33,530 nt of DNA from Actinomycetota bacterium (GTDB taxonomy: Bacteria > Actinomycetota > AC-67). Position 1 is the stretch's first letter. Each line of letters opens with the position of its first letter. Of the stretch, positions 10,467-18,985 are shown one piece after another. The notes below the pieces were generated by a model. The model had not been told where the DNA came from. It was given only the letters and a program-made list of their open reading frames with translations, and did not search any database. A program made the translations under genes and the position numbers. The stretch lies in the NCBI GenBank assembly GCA_020201525.1, contig JAIVGO010000101.1:1-33530 (forward strand), read 5' to 3'.

Positions 10467-10734
10467 AGTCTTTGCCTTTCCCTCTTGGTGACGCCTGAGC
10501 CGATTATATGCTGCCGGTCCCGGCGCAACCTGTGTTTGGAGACGCCGGTTTTTTCCCTCTTCCTCTTTAACGTTCTCGTACGTCAACTCGTTCCCACAGG
10601 CTTGGTTCTTTCTTACCCCGAAACATCGGCTGTGCGCCACGGGTGCTGTAGACGGCCGCCGTAGCACGAATTGCCCATCGAAGCCGCGATGGCGACAGGG
10701 AAAACCCCTGTTCTGCGGCGATCTGAGCGCCGAA

Positions 10735-12213
10735 TCAGGTTTCTGGGCGCAGGAGAGGAAACAGAATCACTTCCCGGATGCTCGGGGAGTCCGTAAGAAT
10801 CATTGTGAAGCGATCGACGCCGAAGCCGAGACCGCCGGTCGGCGGCATCCCGTATTCGAGGGCTCTCAGGAAATCCTCATCTGCCAACATTGCCTCGTCG
10901 TCGCCCGCCGCGCGCTGCCGGGCCTGGTCCTGGAAGCGCGCACGTTGATCAGCGGGGTCGGTTAGCTCCGAGTATGCGGGACCGACTTCCATGCCGGCGA
11001 TGACCAAGTCGAAGTGCTCCGTGAAGCGTGGATCCGTCCGGTGTGGGCGTGCGAGCGGGGACGTCTCGCGCGGAAAGTCCATGACGAACGTCGGCTCGAA
11101 GAGCTTGCCTTCGACATGCTTCTCGTAGATTTCCACGACGATCTTCCCGCCGCCCCAGCTTGGCTCGATGTGGACTTCGGCATCGGTCGCTATCTTTCGG
11201 AGCTCGTCGATCGGCATGTCGAGGTCGAGCTCTCTTTCGATTGCCTCTCCCGCGAGATCGATGAGTCGGCGGCGCGGAAACGGCGCGCCGAGCGGCATAG
11301 CGCGGCCCTGGTACGTATGGTCGGTCGTCCCGAGGACACGCTCGGCGACGCGCCCGATCATGTTTTCCATGAGCTCCATCATTCCGTGATAGTCGGTGTA
11401 CGCCTGGTACGCCTCGAGCATCGTGAACTCCGGGTTGTACTTCACGCTGACACCTTCGTTGCGGAAGTTCCGGTTGATCTCGAAGACCTTTTCGATGCCG
11501 CCGATGATCAAGCGCTTCAAATAGAGCTCCGGCGCGACGCGGAGATACAGATCGAGATCGAGCGCATTCATGTGCGTCTTGAACGGCTTCGCAAGCGCGC
11601 CGCCGGGCGTCGGTTGCAACATCGGCGTTTCGACTTCGATGAAGCCTTGGTCGGCGAGATAGGCGCGCATCTCGATGATGATGAGGCTGCGCGTCTCGAG
11701 AATGCGGCGCGCGTCTTCGTTGACGACGAGGTCGAGGTACCGCTGGCGATAGCGCTGCTCGACGTTCTGCAAGCCGTGCCATTTTTCCGGCAGCGGCCGC
11801 AGCGCTTTGCCGAGAAGCACAACTTTGTCTGGGCGGACGCTCAGCTCGCCGCGCTTTGTTTTGACGATCTCTCCTTCAGCGCCGACCCAGTCACCGAGGT
11901 CGAGATCGTCGAACAGGTCGAAGTCTTGGTTTAGACGCACCTTCTCGCAGAAGAGCTGAATATCACCGGTTGCGTCCCGCAGCACACCGAATGCCAGTTT
12001 CCCGATCGATCGCTTCATCATGAGGCGGCCGGCAACGGCCGCGCGCTCTCCGGTTTCGGTCTCCGGCTCGATGGCGTCGTATTTTTCTTTGATCTGTTTC
12101 GCCGTATGGGTGCGCTCGAATGCGACCGGATAGGGGTCAACGCCGGCGTCGCGTAGCGCCTTCACCTTGTCGGCGCGCGCCTGAAAAAGATCCTCGAGCT
12201 TCTCGTCCACCAT
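10735..12213 (-). CDS. lysS: Lysyl-tRNA synthetase, class II
   Basis: Charges tRNA-Lys. The 492-aa protein has the N-terminal OB-fold anticodon-binding domain (about 58-140: [21 protein letters not shown]). The class II core then shows motif 1 (FIEVETPML, 191-199), motif 2 ([20 protein letters not shown], about 244-263) and motif 3 ([14 protein letters not shown], 460-473). Length and ends are typical of bacterial LysRS. Start ATG 12213; no clear Shine-Dalgarno sequence precedes it. It lies 199 bases downstream of coaX and 268 bases upstream of clpC, so it probably has its own promoter. No T-box features were seen in the upstream gap. Confidence 0.97.
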   Translation of the reverse strand: MVDEKLEDLFQARADKVKALRDAGVDPYPVAFERTHTAKQIKEKYDAIEPETETGERAAVAGRLMMKRSIGKLAFGVLRDATGDIQLFCEKVRLNQDFDLFDDLDLGDWVGAEGEIVKTKRGELSVRPDKVVLLGKALRPLPEKWHGLQNVEQRYRQRYLDLVVNEDARRILETRSLIIIEMRAYLADQGFIEVETPMLQPTPGGALAKPFKTHMNALDLDLYLRVAPELYLKRLIIGGIEKVFEINRNFRNEGVSVKYNPEFTMLEAYQAYTDYHGMMELMENMIGRVAERVLGTTDHTYQGRAMPLGAPFPRRRLIDLAGEAIERELDLDMPIDELRKIATDAEVHIEPSWGGGKIVVEIYEKHVEGKLFEPTFVMDFPRETSPLARPHRTDPRFTEHFDLVIAGMEVGPAYSELTDPADQRARFQDQARQRAAGDDEAMLADEDFLRALEYGMPPTGGLGFGVDRFTMILTDSPSIREVILFPLLRPET

Positions 12214-12412
12214 CGCGCGGCAGATTATCGGCTTTTGCCCGCAGGGGGCAGAACGAGAAAAGGTACACCCGATCCAAACGCTTCCAAATCCAAAGAGAGC
12301 CGATCAGGTCGCGAGTCTCCGCTGGCACGTTTCTGGTCGTATGGCGCCGACCGCCTTTCGTACCAGATACCAAGGGAAGAGCGGATACTCACTCGTTGAA
12401 ACTGTGAACTGA

Positions 12413-13180
12413 TCACGTGTTGCGTTCGTAGACCAGACGCAGCCCGATGAGTGTCAGCCAGGGGTCGTATTTTTCGATTGTGCGGCTGTGCTCTGCGATG
12501 GTCGGCGCTAGCCCGCCGGTGGCGATTACCACAGGCGATCCGCCGATCTCGATCTTGATTCGATCGACGATCGCGTCCACGAGGCCGGCGTGCCCGTACA
12601 CGGCGCCCGACTGGATCGCCTCAACTGTCGATTTGCCGATGACCGACGCGGGAGCGACGTATTCGACTCGTCGGAGCTGCGCGCCGTGCGAAACGAGTGC
12701 GTTCGTCGCGACCTCGAGCCCCGGGGCGATGGCGCCTCCCAGATACTCGCCGTTCGCGCTCACGACATCGAAGTTCGTCGCCGTGCCGAAGTCAACGACG
12801 ATGGCCGGAGTCCCGTACAGCTCCGCGGCAGCGATCGAGTTCACAATGCGATCGGCCCCGACTTCGCGCGGGTTGTCGATGAGAATCGGCATCCCAGTCT
12901 TGATTCCGGGCTCGATCAAGATCGGAGGGAATCGGAAGTACCGCTCCGTCATATCGCGGAGCGACGTCGTCACGGCCGGAACCACGCTGGAAATGCACAC
13001 GCCGGTAATCTGGCGTGTGAAGGACAGTCCCACGGGAGTCAGCAGGCCTTGAAAGATGAGGGCCAGCTCGTCCGCCGTTCGGGCACTGTGCGTCGACACT
13101 CTCCAGTGCTGTTCGAGCCGGTCGCGCTCGAAGAGCCCGATCAACATTTGTGTGTTGCCGACGTCAACCGCGAGCAGCAT
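12413..13180 (-). CDS. coaX: Type III pantothenate kinase
   Basis: First step of CoA synthesis, phosphorylating the pantothenate made by panC. The 255-aa protein begins with the ASKHA phosphate loop LLAVDVGNTQMLIGLF, carries PREVGADRIVN (the GADR motif near the pantothenate site) and the second ATP-binding segment IVVDFGTATNFD, all typical of CoaX. The ATG at 13180 overlaps the 3' end of nadC by 17 bases and has GGAGG six bases upstream within nadC; the frame extends to 13237, but that part is unlike the family. Last gene of the cofactor operon DUF2520-panC-panD-nadC-coaX. Confidence 0.95.
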   Translation of the reverse strand: MLLAVDVGNTQMLIGLFERDRLEQHWRVSTHSARTADELALIFQGLLTPVGLSFTRQITGVCISSVVPAVTTSLRDMTERYFRFPPILIEPGIKTGMPILIDNPREVGADRIVNSIAAAELYGTPAIVVDFGTATNFDVVSANGEYLGGAIAPGLEVATNALVSHGAQLRRVEYVAPASVIGKSTVEAIQSGAVYGHAGLVDAIVDRIKIEIGGSPVVIATGGLAPTIAEHSRTIEKYDPWLTLIGLRLVYERNT

Positions 13181-14003
13181 CGTCCGCCTCCAACTCGAGC
13201 GATAGGTCGACGGCGGGGGCCGAATGCGTGAGCGCACCGACGCTCACCGCATCGACGCCCGACGTTGCGACGTCCTTGATCGTCGCCAGCGTGATCCCGC
13301 CGCTCGCCTCCGTCTTCGCGCGACCGCCGGCGAGAGCGGCTGCTTCCTTCAACATTTGGATATCCATGTTGTCAAGAAGAAGCTCGTTGGCGCCTGCGTC
13401 CAGCGCTTCGCGGACTTGGTCGAGCGTCTCGCATTCGACTTGCACCTTGAGTCCGGTTTTCGCCGCGCTTCCAACGGCGTCCGCTATGCCGCCGGCAGCC
13501 GCGACGTGATTGTCCTTCAGCAGAATGGCATCGAACAGCCCCATACGGTGGTTCGTGCCGCCGGCGGCACGCACCGCCGCCTTTTCTAGCGCCCGCATGC
13601 CCGGCGTCGTCTTCCGAGTGTCGCGCACCTCGATCCCCGGCGCAGCATCGACAAAACGTCTCGTCATCGTCGCAACGCCGCTGAGGCGCTGCAGGAAGTT
13701 CAGCGCGGTTCGCTCCCCCGTCAAGATCGACCGCAGCCTTCCCTCGATCGTCGCGATGACTTGACCCGGCGAGATGTCGTCGCCGTCGTGTGCCGACCAC
13801 ATGATCTTCACGTCGGCATCCACGCTCTCGAATACCGCGTCGAAGACATCGGTGCCCGCAAGCACCGCGTCTTGCTTCGCGAGAACGACACCGCGTCCGG
13901 TTGCACCGGGAGGAACTACCGCGTCGGTCGTCACGTCGCCTGCCACGCTCAGATCCTCCGCCAGCGCGAGGCGTACGAGCTCGAGCGAGCTCTGACCGAG
14001 CAT
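13164..14003 (-). CDS. nadC: Quinolinate phosphoribosyltransferase (nicotinate-nucleotide pyrophosphorylase)
   Basis: Converts quinolinate and PRPP to nicotinate mononucleotide in NAD synthesis. The 279-aa protein has the N-terminal alpha/beta domain (EDLSVAGDVTTDAVVP). The barrel contains ERTALNFLQRLSGVAT, RDTRKTTPGMR, a Lys in KDNH and the phosphate-binding SGG segment (TEASGGITLATI), all characteristic. Its start ATG shares one base with the panD stop (TAATG), and coaX overlaps its end. nadA and nadB are not in this window. Placement inside the pantothenate operon couples NAD and CoA supply; in mycobacteria nadC sits elsewhere. Confidence 0.95.
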   Translation of the reverse strand: MLGQSSLELVRLALAEDLSVAGDVTTDAVVPPGATGRGVVLAKQDAVLAGTDVFDAVFESVDADVKIMWSAHDGDDISPGQVIATIEGRLRSILTGERTALNFLQRLSGVATMTRRFVDAAPGIEVRDTRKTTPGMRALEKAAVRAAGGTNHRMGLFDAILLKDNHVAAAGGIADAVGSAAKTGLKVQVECETLDQVREALDAGANELLLDNMDIQMLKEAAALAGGRAKTEASGGITLATIKDVATSGVDAVSVGALTHSAPAVDLSLELEADDAARG

Positions 14004-14404
14004 TACTCTGCGATCAGGCCGCTGAATGTGTCGCCGGCGGTGATGCCGGTGCCGATGGACGTCGGACGATTTCGCTCGTCGACCAGAACGACGGTAGGCT
14101 GAATCGCGCGAGCCTCGTCCTCGGTCACTTGCGCGTAGCTCATGATGATGACGCGGTCACCTTTCGACACGAGCCGCGCCGCCGCACCGTTGATACAGAT
14201 CACGCCGGTTCCGGGCTCGCCTTGGATTGCGTACGTCTCGAGCCGCGCCCCGTTGTCGACGTCGACGACGTGAACCTTCTCGTACGGATAGAGATCGGCA
14301 GCCTTCATCAGATCGGAATCGATGGTGATGGAGCCGACGTAATCGAGATCTGCTTGCGTCACCGTCGCGCGGTGGATCTTGGACTTCAGCATCGTCCGGA
14401 ACAT
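14003..14404 (-). CDS. panD: Aspartate 1-decarboxylase (pyruvoyl enzyme)
   Basis: Makes beta-alanine from aspartate for pantothenate synthesis. The 133-aa proenzyme has the autocleavage site Gly24-Ser25 (DYVGSITID), which yields the pyruvoyl group, and Lys9 and Tyr22 at the usual places. NGAAARL and the [10 protein letters not shown] strand are family signatures. The start ATG directly follows the panC stop (TAGATG), with GGAGG upstream inside the panC 3' end. The C-terminal tail past residue 115 is somewhat long and polar, as in actinobacterial homologues. Confidence 0.96.
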   Translation of the reverse strand: MFRTMLKSKIHRATVTQADLDYVGSITIDSDLMKAADLYPYEKVHVVDVDNGARLETYAIQGEPGTGVICINGAAARLVSKGDRVIIMSYAQVTEDEARAIQPTVVLVDERNRPTSIGTGITAGDTFSGLIAE

Positions 14405-15277
14405 CTATACCTCCTGGATCGCCGCCCCTTGCGGGGTCGCCGTCACGTTGTCGATCAGTCTCGCACTGCCTATCCATGCTGCGACCGCAAGAAGCACGGT
14501 CTTTTCAACGGCCGTCACTTGTTGTAAATCCTCCGCATCGACACACGCCGCATAGTCCAGACGTGCGAGCGGCTCGGAGGATATCGTCCCCGCCATAGCG
14601 CTCGCCACTTGCACCGGATCCGCGTTGCCGGCCTTGATGGCATCGAGCCCGTCGTTCAGCGCTCGGTAGAGCACCGAGGCCGCAGTACGTTCTTCGCCGT
14701 TCAGGTAACGATTCCTGCTGGACATCGCCACGCCGTCCGGCTCGCGAACGGTGTCACACCCGATCACTTCGACCGGCATGCCGAGGTCGCGAACGAGGGC
14801 CTTGATGACTACGAGCTGCTGCGCGTCCTTGCGGCCGAAATAGGCGCGACACCGCCCGGTGGCGTTGAAAAGCTTTGCAACGACGGTCGCAACCCCGTCG
14901 AAATGACCGGGACGCGTGTGACCGCACAAGATCGTCCCGAGGCGGCCTGCGCTCAAGGTTACGAGAGGTTCCGCCGGATACATCTCGTCCACGCTCGGCG
15001 CGAACACGATGTCCGCCTTCACCTCTTCGCACAGCTTCGTGTCTTCTTCGAGCGTGCGCGGATATTTGGAGAAATCTTCGCTTGGGCCGAACTGCAACGG
15101 GTTCACGAAGACGCTCACCACGACGACGTCGCACTCGGCACGCGTGCGTTCGATGAGGCTGAGATGCCCGGAGTGCAGTGCTCCCATCGTAGGAACGAAG
15201 CCGATTGTGCGTCCGTTCGCTCTCTCCTGGTCGAGCGCATCGCGAACTTCGGCAATGTGGTGAATGAGTGTGGTCAC
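14405..15277 (-). CDS. panC: Pantothenate synthetase (pantoate-beta-alanine ligase)
   Basis: Joins pantoate with beta-alanine using ATP. The 290-aa protein has the HIGH-like PTMGALHSGHLSL (29-41), the GHFDGVATVV and YFGRKDAQQLVVI segments, and the KMSKS-like AMSSRNRYL. It starts at GTG 15277 within a GTGA overlap with the end of the DUF2520 gene, indicating coupled translation. Its product feeds coaX further along the same operon. panB and panE are not in this window. Confidence 0.96.
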   Translation of the reverse strand: MTTLIHHIAEVRDALDQERANGRTIGFVPTMGALHSGHLSLIERTRAECDVVVVSVFVNPLQFGPSEDFSKYPRTLEEDTKLCEEVKADIVFAPSVDEMYPAEPLVTLSAGRLGTILCGHTRPGHFDGVATVVAKLFNATGRCRAYFGRKDAQQLVVIKALVRDLGMPVEVIGCDTVREPDGVAMSSRNRYLNGEERTAASVLYRALNDGLDAIKAGNADPVQVASAMAGTISSEPLARLDYAACVDAEDLQQVTAVEKTVLLAVAAWIGSARLIDNVTATPQGAAIQEV

Positions 15278-16134
15278 GGCAGCGCGTCCTCGATTCGTCT
15301 CGCATCCTCGTCGGAAATCTTCTTCGCGTTCCGCGCGCGATCAAGAACGCGCCGAGAGTTCGCAACGTATGCGTCGCGCAGATGCGGAGCGCGGGTTTCG
15401 ATCTCCTTCAGGTGCAAGCGGATCGTGTCGGCGTCGCCTCGAATGACAGGGCCGGTAAGCGCTTCGTCCGGTTCCATCTCTTCGAGATTCTCAAGCGTTG
15501 CCCGCAGTAGCGGGATCACGGCATCGCGCCCTGAAAGCCCGGCGGCATCTCCTGCGAGTGCCGAGGTGAAGTTCGATGCGAGCACAAGGCCGAGGTGATA
15601 GAGCACCCGGTCTTTCTCAGCGATGCGCAGCGCAGAGCCGCCGAGCTCTTTTACGAGCCACGACGCGAACGGCCACGCTTCGTCGGAGCATGTCACGCCG
15701 AACGCAACTCCTTCCAAAGACGTCTCGCCGGTCGGTATGGGACGCGCCGGATGAATCGCCGCAACCCGATCGCCGCACGCTGCGAGAACCTCAGCGCCGG
15801 AGCGTCCGCTGGTGTGCACAATCCAGCTCCGCCGATCCAAAGAAGATGCAATCTCCGAAGCAACGTGGGCGAGCGAGTCATCCGGAACAGCGACCACCAC
15901 GAGGTCAACATCGCGCGACGCGAGCACATTTGAGGACGCCTCAGCCTGCAGGAGTCGCGCGGCCGCCGCCACGCTCTCTTCGGACCGCGCGGACACCGCG
16001 GAGATAGTGTGACCGCGCCGAAGGAGCGCGGCGCCAAACGCGCGGCCGACCCGCCCCGCCCCGACGATTCCGACTCGAAGCGGCGGTTGAAATGAAAACG
16101 CCTCTCCATGGGAGAGGCGCGATGAATCTGGCAC
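15274..16134 (-). CDS. Rossmann-like/DUF2520 domain protein at head of the pan operon
   Basis: A 286-aa NAD(P)-binding protein with an N-terminal Rossmann fold (RVGIVGAGRVGRAFGAALLRRG) and a helical C-terminal domain of the DUF2520 type. It resembles ketopantoate or pyrroline-5-carboxylate reductases. In mycobacteria its orthologue also sits before panC, so a role as the missing ketopantoate reductase step is tempting but is only inference. GTG 16134 is chosen because GGGAGGAG lies six bases upstream; no ATG, GTG or TTG lies between it and the Rossmann motif. This gives about 16 extra residues, encoded across a terminator-like hairpin (16099-16119). Overlaps panC by GTGA. Confidence 0.85.
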   Translation of the reverse strand: MPDSSRLSHGEAFSFQPPLRVGIVGAGRVGRAFGAALLRRGHTISAVSARSEESVAAAARLLQAEASSNVLASRDVDLVVVAVPDDSLAHVASEIASSLDRRSWIVHTSGRSGAEVLAACGDRVAAIHPARPIPTGETSLEGVAFGVTCSDEAWPFASWLVKELGGSALRIAEKDRVLYHLGLVLASNFTSALAGDAAGLSGRDAVIPLLRATLENLEEMEPDEALTGPVIRGDADTIRLHLKEIETRAPHLRDAYVANSRRVLDRARNAKKISDEDARRIEDALP

Positions 16135-16182
16135 CTGGGCTCCTCCCGTTCCGGTCCCTCGCGGGTACCGTTCGTCGCGCCC
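16099..16182 (-). promoter_or_regulatory. Candidate structured leader with competing hairpin before/at the DUF2520-pan operon
   Basis: On the minus-strand transcript, GGGCGCGA (16182-16175) can pair with TCGCGCCT (16122-16115) as an 8-bp closing stem. Inside it is a hairpin CGGT-A-CCC with a GCGA tetraloop (16170-16152), followed by the ribosome site and GTG start of DUF2520. The 3' strand of the closing stem overlaps the 5' arm of a second, 9-bp hairpin CGCCTCTCC/GGAGAGGCG (16119-16099), which is followed by TTTTCATTT. The two folds exclude each other, which is riboswitch-like or attenuator-like geometry. I recognise no known aptamer class. Confidence 0.45.
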
Positions 16183-16260
16183 TTTCACAAACGAGCATAA
16201 CAAAGGATGTCCCACACTGGGGCCTTCGAAAGGATAATTCGAACGGATAAAAGGAAACTC

Positions 16261-16823
16261 TCAGCGAGCGAGGAGCGCCGCGACGTCGATCTGCAGCCCA
16301 GGAAGCGGCGCGAACTCGAGCGTGTCGCCGGCGTCGAGAATCTCCGGCTTGCCGTAGGTACCGACCTGGAGCTTGTAGACCTCCACGCGATCGGCTTCGG
16401 GATCGACGATCCAGTACTCGGGGACTTTGAAGCGCGCATAGAGATCGCGTTTTCGGACGCGATCCATGCGAGACTCCGAGACGATCTCGATCAGCAACGC
16501 CGGAACGCCCTTGATGTTGGGCTCGGTGATGATGCCTGCCTGTTCGTCGAGGACGAGGAACACGTCGGGCTGTACGACATTGCTACCCGAGAGAAGAACG
16601 TCGAGCGGTGCGTGAAAGACCCGTGCGCCGCCGTGCGCCGCCGTGCGCCGCCGTGCGCCGCCAAATAATTCCACAGAGCCACGCTGAGCCGCATCGACAC
16701 GTCTTGGTGGCGCGTGAACGGAGACGGGCTCACGATGAGCTCACCGTCGATGAGCTCGCGGCGCACGTTATCGGTAGGAAACGCCGTCAAGTCAGCGTAC
16801 GTAAGCGTCCCTTGCTTCTCCAC
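16261..16823 (-). pseudogene. Uma2 family endonuclease-like gene, frameshifted at a 10-bp tandem repeat
   Basis: Uma2 (DUF820) proteins have a restriction-endonuclease-like fold and are often mobile or toxin-linked; their cellular role is unclear. The N-terminal part, from about GTG 16823, reads VEKQGTLTYADLTAFP...RRELIDGELIVSPSPF...ALWNYLAAHGG. The C-terminal part, in another frame, reads VFHAPLDVLL...VQPDVFLVL...LLIEIVSES...KRDLYARFKVPEYWIVD, ending at 16261. Together they make one normal-length Uma2 of about 180 residues with the usual acidic residues and Lys. The frames meet at four copies of a 10-bp repeat (16621-16660); two copies would give one continuous frame. An upstream ATG at 16928 is possible. 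Located between folK and DUF2520, where mycobacteria have other small genes. Confidence 0.8.
16621..16662. repeat. Tandem repeat, four copies of CCGTGCGCCG
   Basis: Four exact head-to-tail copies of a 10-bp unit plus two further matching bases. The unit is not a multiple of three, so each gain or loss shifts the Uma2 reading frame. Copy numbers 2, 5 and 8 are in frame and 4 is not. Confidence 0.95.
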
Positions 16824-16929
16824 GAGTTCGATCGTATCACCGCCCGCTTTCGCACAGGACGGCGATTCTTGCGACCCAGAAAGGCATCGTCTAATTCCGG
16901 CGAAAGGGGTGGAGACCGACGACAACATC

Positions 16930-17409
16930 CTAGTGAGTAACGAGGCGAACCCCATGCCCGCTTCGCCGCGATCGCAGAGCGATCAACCTCTCGTCGCCAA
17001 TCACGAGGTCCGGGGCAATCTCGGCGAGCGGTATCAGCACGAAATCACGTTCACTCATCCTTAAATGCGGGACGCGCAGATCTGGATCGTTCACCGCTTC
17101 GTCGCCGATGAGAATGTCAATGTCGATGACGCGCGGACCCCACCTCTCCTCAACCGAGCGATCGCGCCCCACGTGAGATTCGATCTCGTGGGCGACGTCT
17201 AGTAATTCTCGCGCAGAAAAGGCGGAGTCGATCTCGATCACTTGGTTGAAATACGGCGGCTGATCCGGCGGCCCGCCGACGGGATCCGTTTCGTAGAGAC
17301 TCGATGCCTTCACGATCCGTACGCCGCGACCTTCCAATGAGGTAATGGCAAAACGCAGATTGGCGGCGCGATTTCCGAGATTCGATCCGAGACCGAGGTA
17401 AAACTTCAC
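16930..17409 (-). CDS. folK: 2-amino-4-hydroxy-6-hydroxymethyldihydropteridine pyrophosphokinase
   Basis: Transfers pyrophosphate from ATP to 6-hydroxymethyl-dihydropterin. The 159-aa protein opens with YLGLGSNLGNR and shows FNQVIEIDS and the Mg/ATP-binding RWGPRVIDIDILIGD, followed by VPHLRMSERDFVLIPLAEIAP, all HPPK signatures. The start overlaps folB by 4 bases. Last of the contiguous folE-folP-folB-folK operon; the next gene downstream is the broken Uma2. Confidence 0.96.
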   Translation of the reverse strand: MKFYLGLGSNLGNRAANLRFAITSLEGRGVRIVKASSLYETDPVGGPPDQPPYFNQVIEIDSAFSARELLDVAHEIESHVGRDRSVEERWGPRVIDIDILIGDEAVNDPDLRVPHLRMSERDFVLIPLAEIAPDLVIGDERLIALRSRRSGHGVRLVTH

Positions 17410-17804
17410 CGCAAATCGTACGGGCCGAGGTCCGAACGCGAACGGCTGATCTCGACCGCGACTTCATCGACCTCTTCGGCGAGCACGACTTCGGGTTTCG
17501 ACACACGCACCCAAACATCGAGGACGCGCGCATTCGACAGCATCGCGCGGGCGATGCGATCCGCCAGCGTCTCCAGCAGCTGAAAGGACTCGCCGACGAC
17601 GATCTTCGAGACGATGGTCACCGCGTCTTCGTAATCAAGCGTCGAAGCAAGATCATCGGTCGCCGACGCGGCGCGCGTATCGAGTCGTGCGGCGAGCGAC
17701 ACGATGATCGGCTGCTCGTTCTCACGCTCTTCGGGAGTGACGCCGTGATGTCCGCGGAGCTTCAACCCGCGAACCTCGATCAGATCAGTTCCTTGCTCGC
17801 TCAT
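17406..17804 (-). CDS. folB: Dihydroneopterin aldolase
   Basis: Cleaves dihydroneopterin to hydroxymethyl-dihydropterin and glycolaldehyde. The 132-aa protein has the family patterns LRGHHGVTPEERE (substrate-binding Glu), LDYEDAVTIV, FQLLETLADRIA and the catalytic-region VRVSKPEV. Overlaps folP by 4 bases at its start and folK by 4 bases at its end. Confidence 0.95.
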   Translation of the reverse strand: MSEQGTDLIEVRGLKLRGHHGVTPEERENEQPIIVSLAARLDTRAASATDDLASTLDYEDAVTIVSKIVVGESFQLLETLADRIARAMLSNARVLDVWVRVSKPEVVLAEEVDEVAVEISRSRSDLGPYDLR

Positions 17805-18985
17805 CGATCCCCCGGCTCCCGCGCGTTCAACGTGGCCTCCACCATATCTACCACCCGGCGCATCGCGCGGACGTCATGGACGCGGACGATACTCGCTCCG
17901 CCGGTCACGGCGAGAGCCACGGTTGCCGCCGTGCCTTCCAGGCGGTCTTCCGGTGGCGCATCGTCGAGCGTACGCCCGATAAACGTCTTTCGCGACGTGC
18001 CCGCGAGAATGGGAAAGCCCAAGCATCGAAATTCCCGCAGCCGTCGCAGGAGCACGAGGTTGTGCTCCGGAAGCTTCCCGAAGCCGAAACCCGGATCGAC
18101 GATCATTGCATCGCGGGCGAGGCCCGCGGCAACGGCCATTTCGGCGCGCTCCCCCAGATACTGCGCTATCTCACCGACAACGTCGCGATACCGAATGTCC
18201 TTCTGCATGGTGCGCGGCTCGCCGCGCATGTGCATCAGCACGTACGCGGCGCGGCGCTGCGCGACGACTTCGAACATTGCAGGGTCGTGCGATCCCGCAG
18301 ACACGTCGTTGACGATTTGCGCGCCCCCGTCGAGCGCCGCCGCGGCGACCGCGGACTTCGTCGTATCGACACTCACCGGCGCCGTAACTTTCGCCGCGAG
18401 CGCTTCTACGACGGGCAAAAGCCGGTGCAGCTCCTCCTTCTGCGAGACAGGCGACGCGCCCGGCCGGGTCGACTCGGCGCCGACGTCGAGAATGTCGGCG
18501 CCGTCCTCGACCATCTGCAGGCCGTGCGCGATTGCCGCGTCGGCGTCGAGGAACCGTCCGCCGTCGCTGAACGAATCCGGCGTGACGTTGACGATCCCCA
18601 TCACGTGCACGCGTTGGGAAACCTGCAATGCGTGTCCGTTCGGAAGAGGAATATCGTGCGCCGGTTCTCCCCATCGCGCAAGGGCCAGAGAGACGGCGTC
18701 GAAGACCTCACGAGTGGCGTCGTCGCTTTTCAACGCGCCGAGCACGGCGGCGAGCGCCTCCGGGCCGGCCGTCACGGCAACTGCGTCGCTCAGGGCGCAC
18801 GCGGCGGCACCGCCATGTTGCAGCCTTCCGGCGAGAACGCGTGCGTCGTCACCGGACATGCCTTCGATCACGAAAGCGCGGGACGGAAACATGCGCGCGA
18901 GACGCGCTGCGTCATCGCCGAGCGACGGCAGAGCGGCGGCGAGATCCCTGAGACCCGAAGCCGCGAGAACGCGCGCGCTGATCAT
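17801..18985 (-). CDS. folP: Dihydropteroate synthase, long form with N-terminal domain
   Basis: Condenses hydroxymethyl-dihydropterin pyrophosphate with p-aminobenzoate; target of sulfonamides. The catalytic barrel starts near residue 127 with VMGIVNVTPDSFSDGG. It continues with DILDVGAESTRPGASPV, the Asn/Asp segment QIVNDVSAG, VLMHMRGEP, MIVDPGFGFGK, LAGTSRKTFIG and the C-terminal VRVHDV. ATG 18985 overlaps the folE stop (ATGA), so about 120 residues precede the barrel. This N-terminal part (ALKSDDATREVFDAVSLAL and neighbours) resembles the extra domain of the long DHPS form I recall from clostridia and some deep actinobacteria; its role is unknown. The frame is open to 19327, but that part overlaps folE. 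Confidence 0.95.
   Translation of the reverse strand: MISARVLAASGLRDLAAALPSLGDDAARLARMFPSRAFVIEGMSGDDARVLAGRLQHGGAAACALSDAVAVTAGPEALAAVLGALKSDDATREVFDAVSLALARWGEPAHDIPLPNGHALQVSQRVHVMGIVNVTPDSFSDGGRFLDADAAIAHGLQMVEDGADILDVGAESTRPGASPVSQKEELHRLLPVVEALAAKVTAPVSVDTTKSAVAAAALDGGAQIVNDVSAGSHDPAMFEVVAQRRAAYVLMHMRGEPRTMQKDIRYRDVVGEIAQYLGERAEMAVAAGLARDAMIVDPGFGFGKLPEHNLVLLRRLREFRCLGFPILAGTSRKTFIGRTLDDAPPEDRLEGTAATVALAVTGGASIVRVHDVRAMRRVVDMVEATLNAREPGDR

Noticed and set aside
10695..10711. ACAGGG/CCCTGT hairpin after lysS as a terminator
   Set aside because: Six-base stem with no T-run on the minus strand.
12214..12412. Riboswitch or promoter between coaX and lysS
   Set aside because: Some TTTGGAT-like repeats are visible but no stable fold or clear promoter boxes.
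16152..16175. T-box leader (GGTACC-CGCG resembles the T-box motif)
   Set aside because: An extra C breaks the T-box sequence, the bases form a self-contained GNRA hairpin, and the genes are not amino-acid related.
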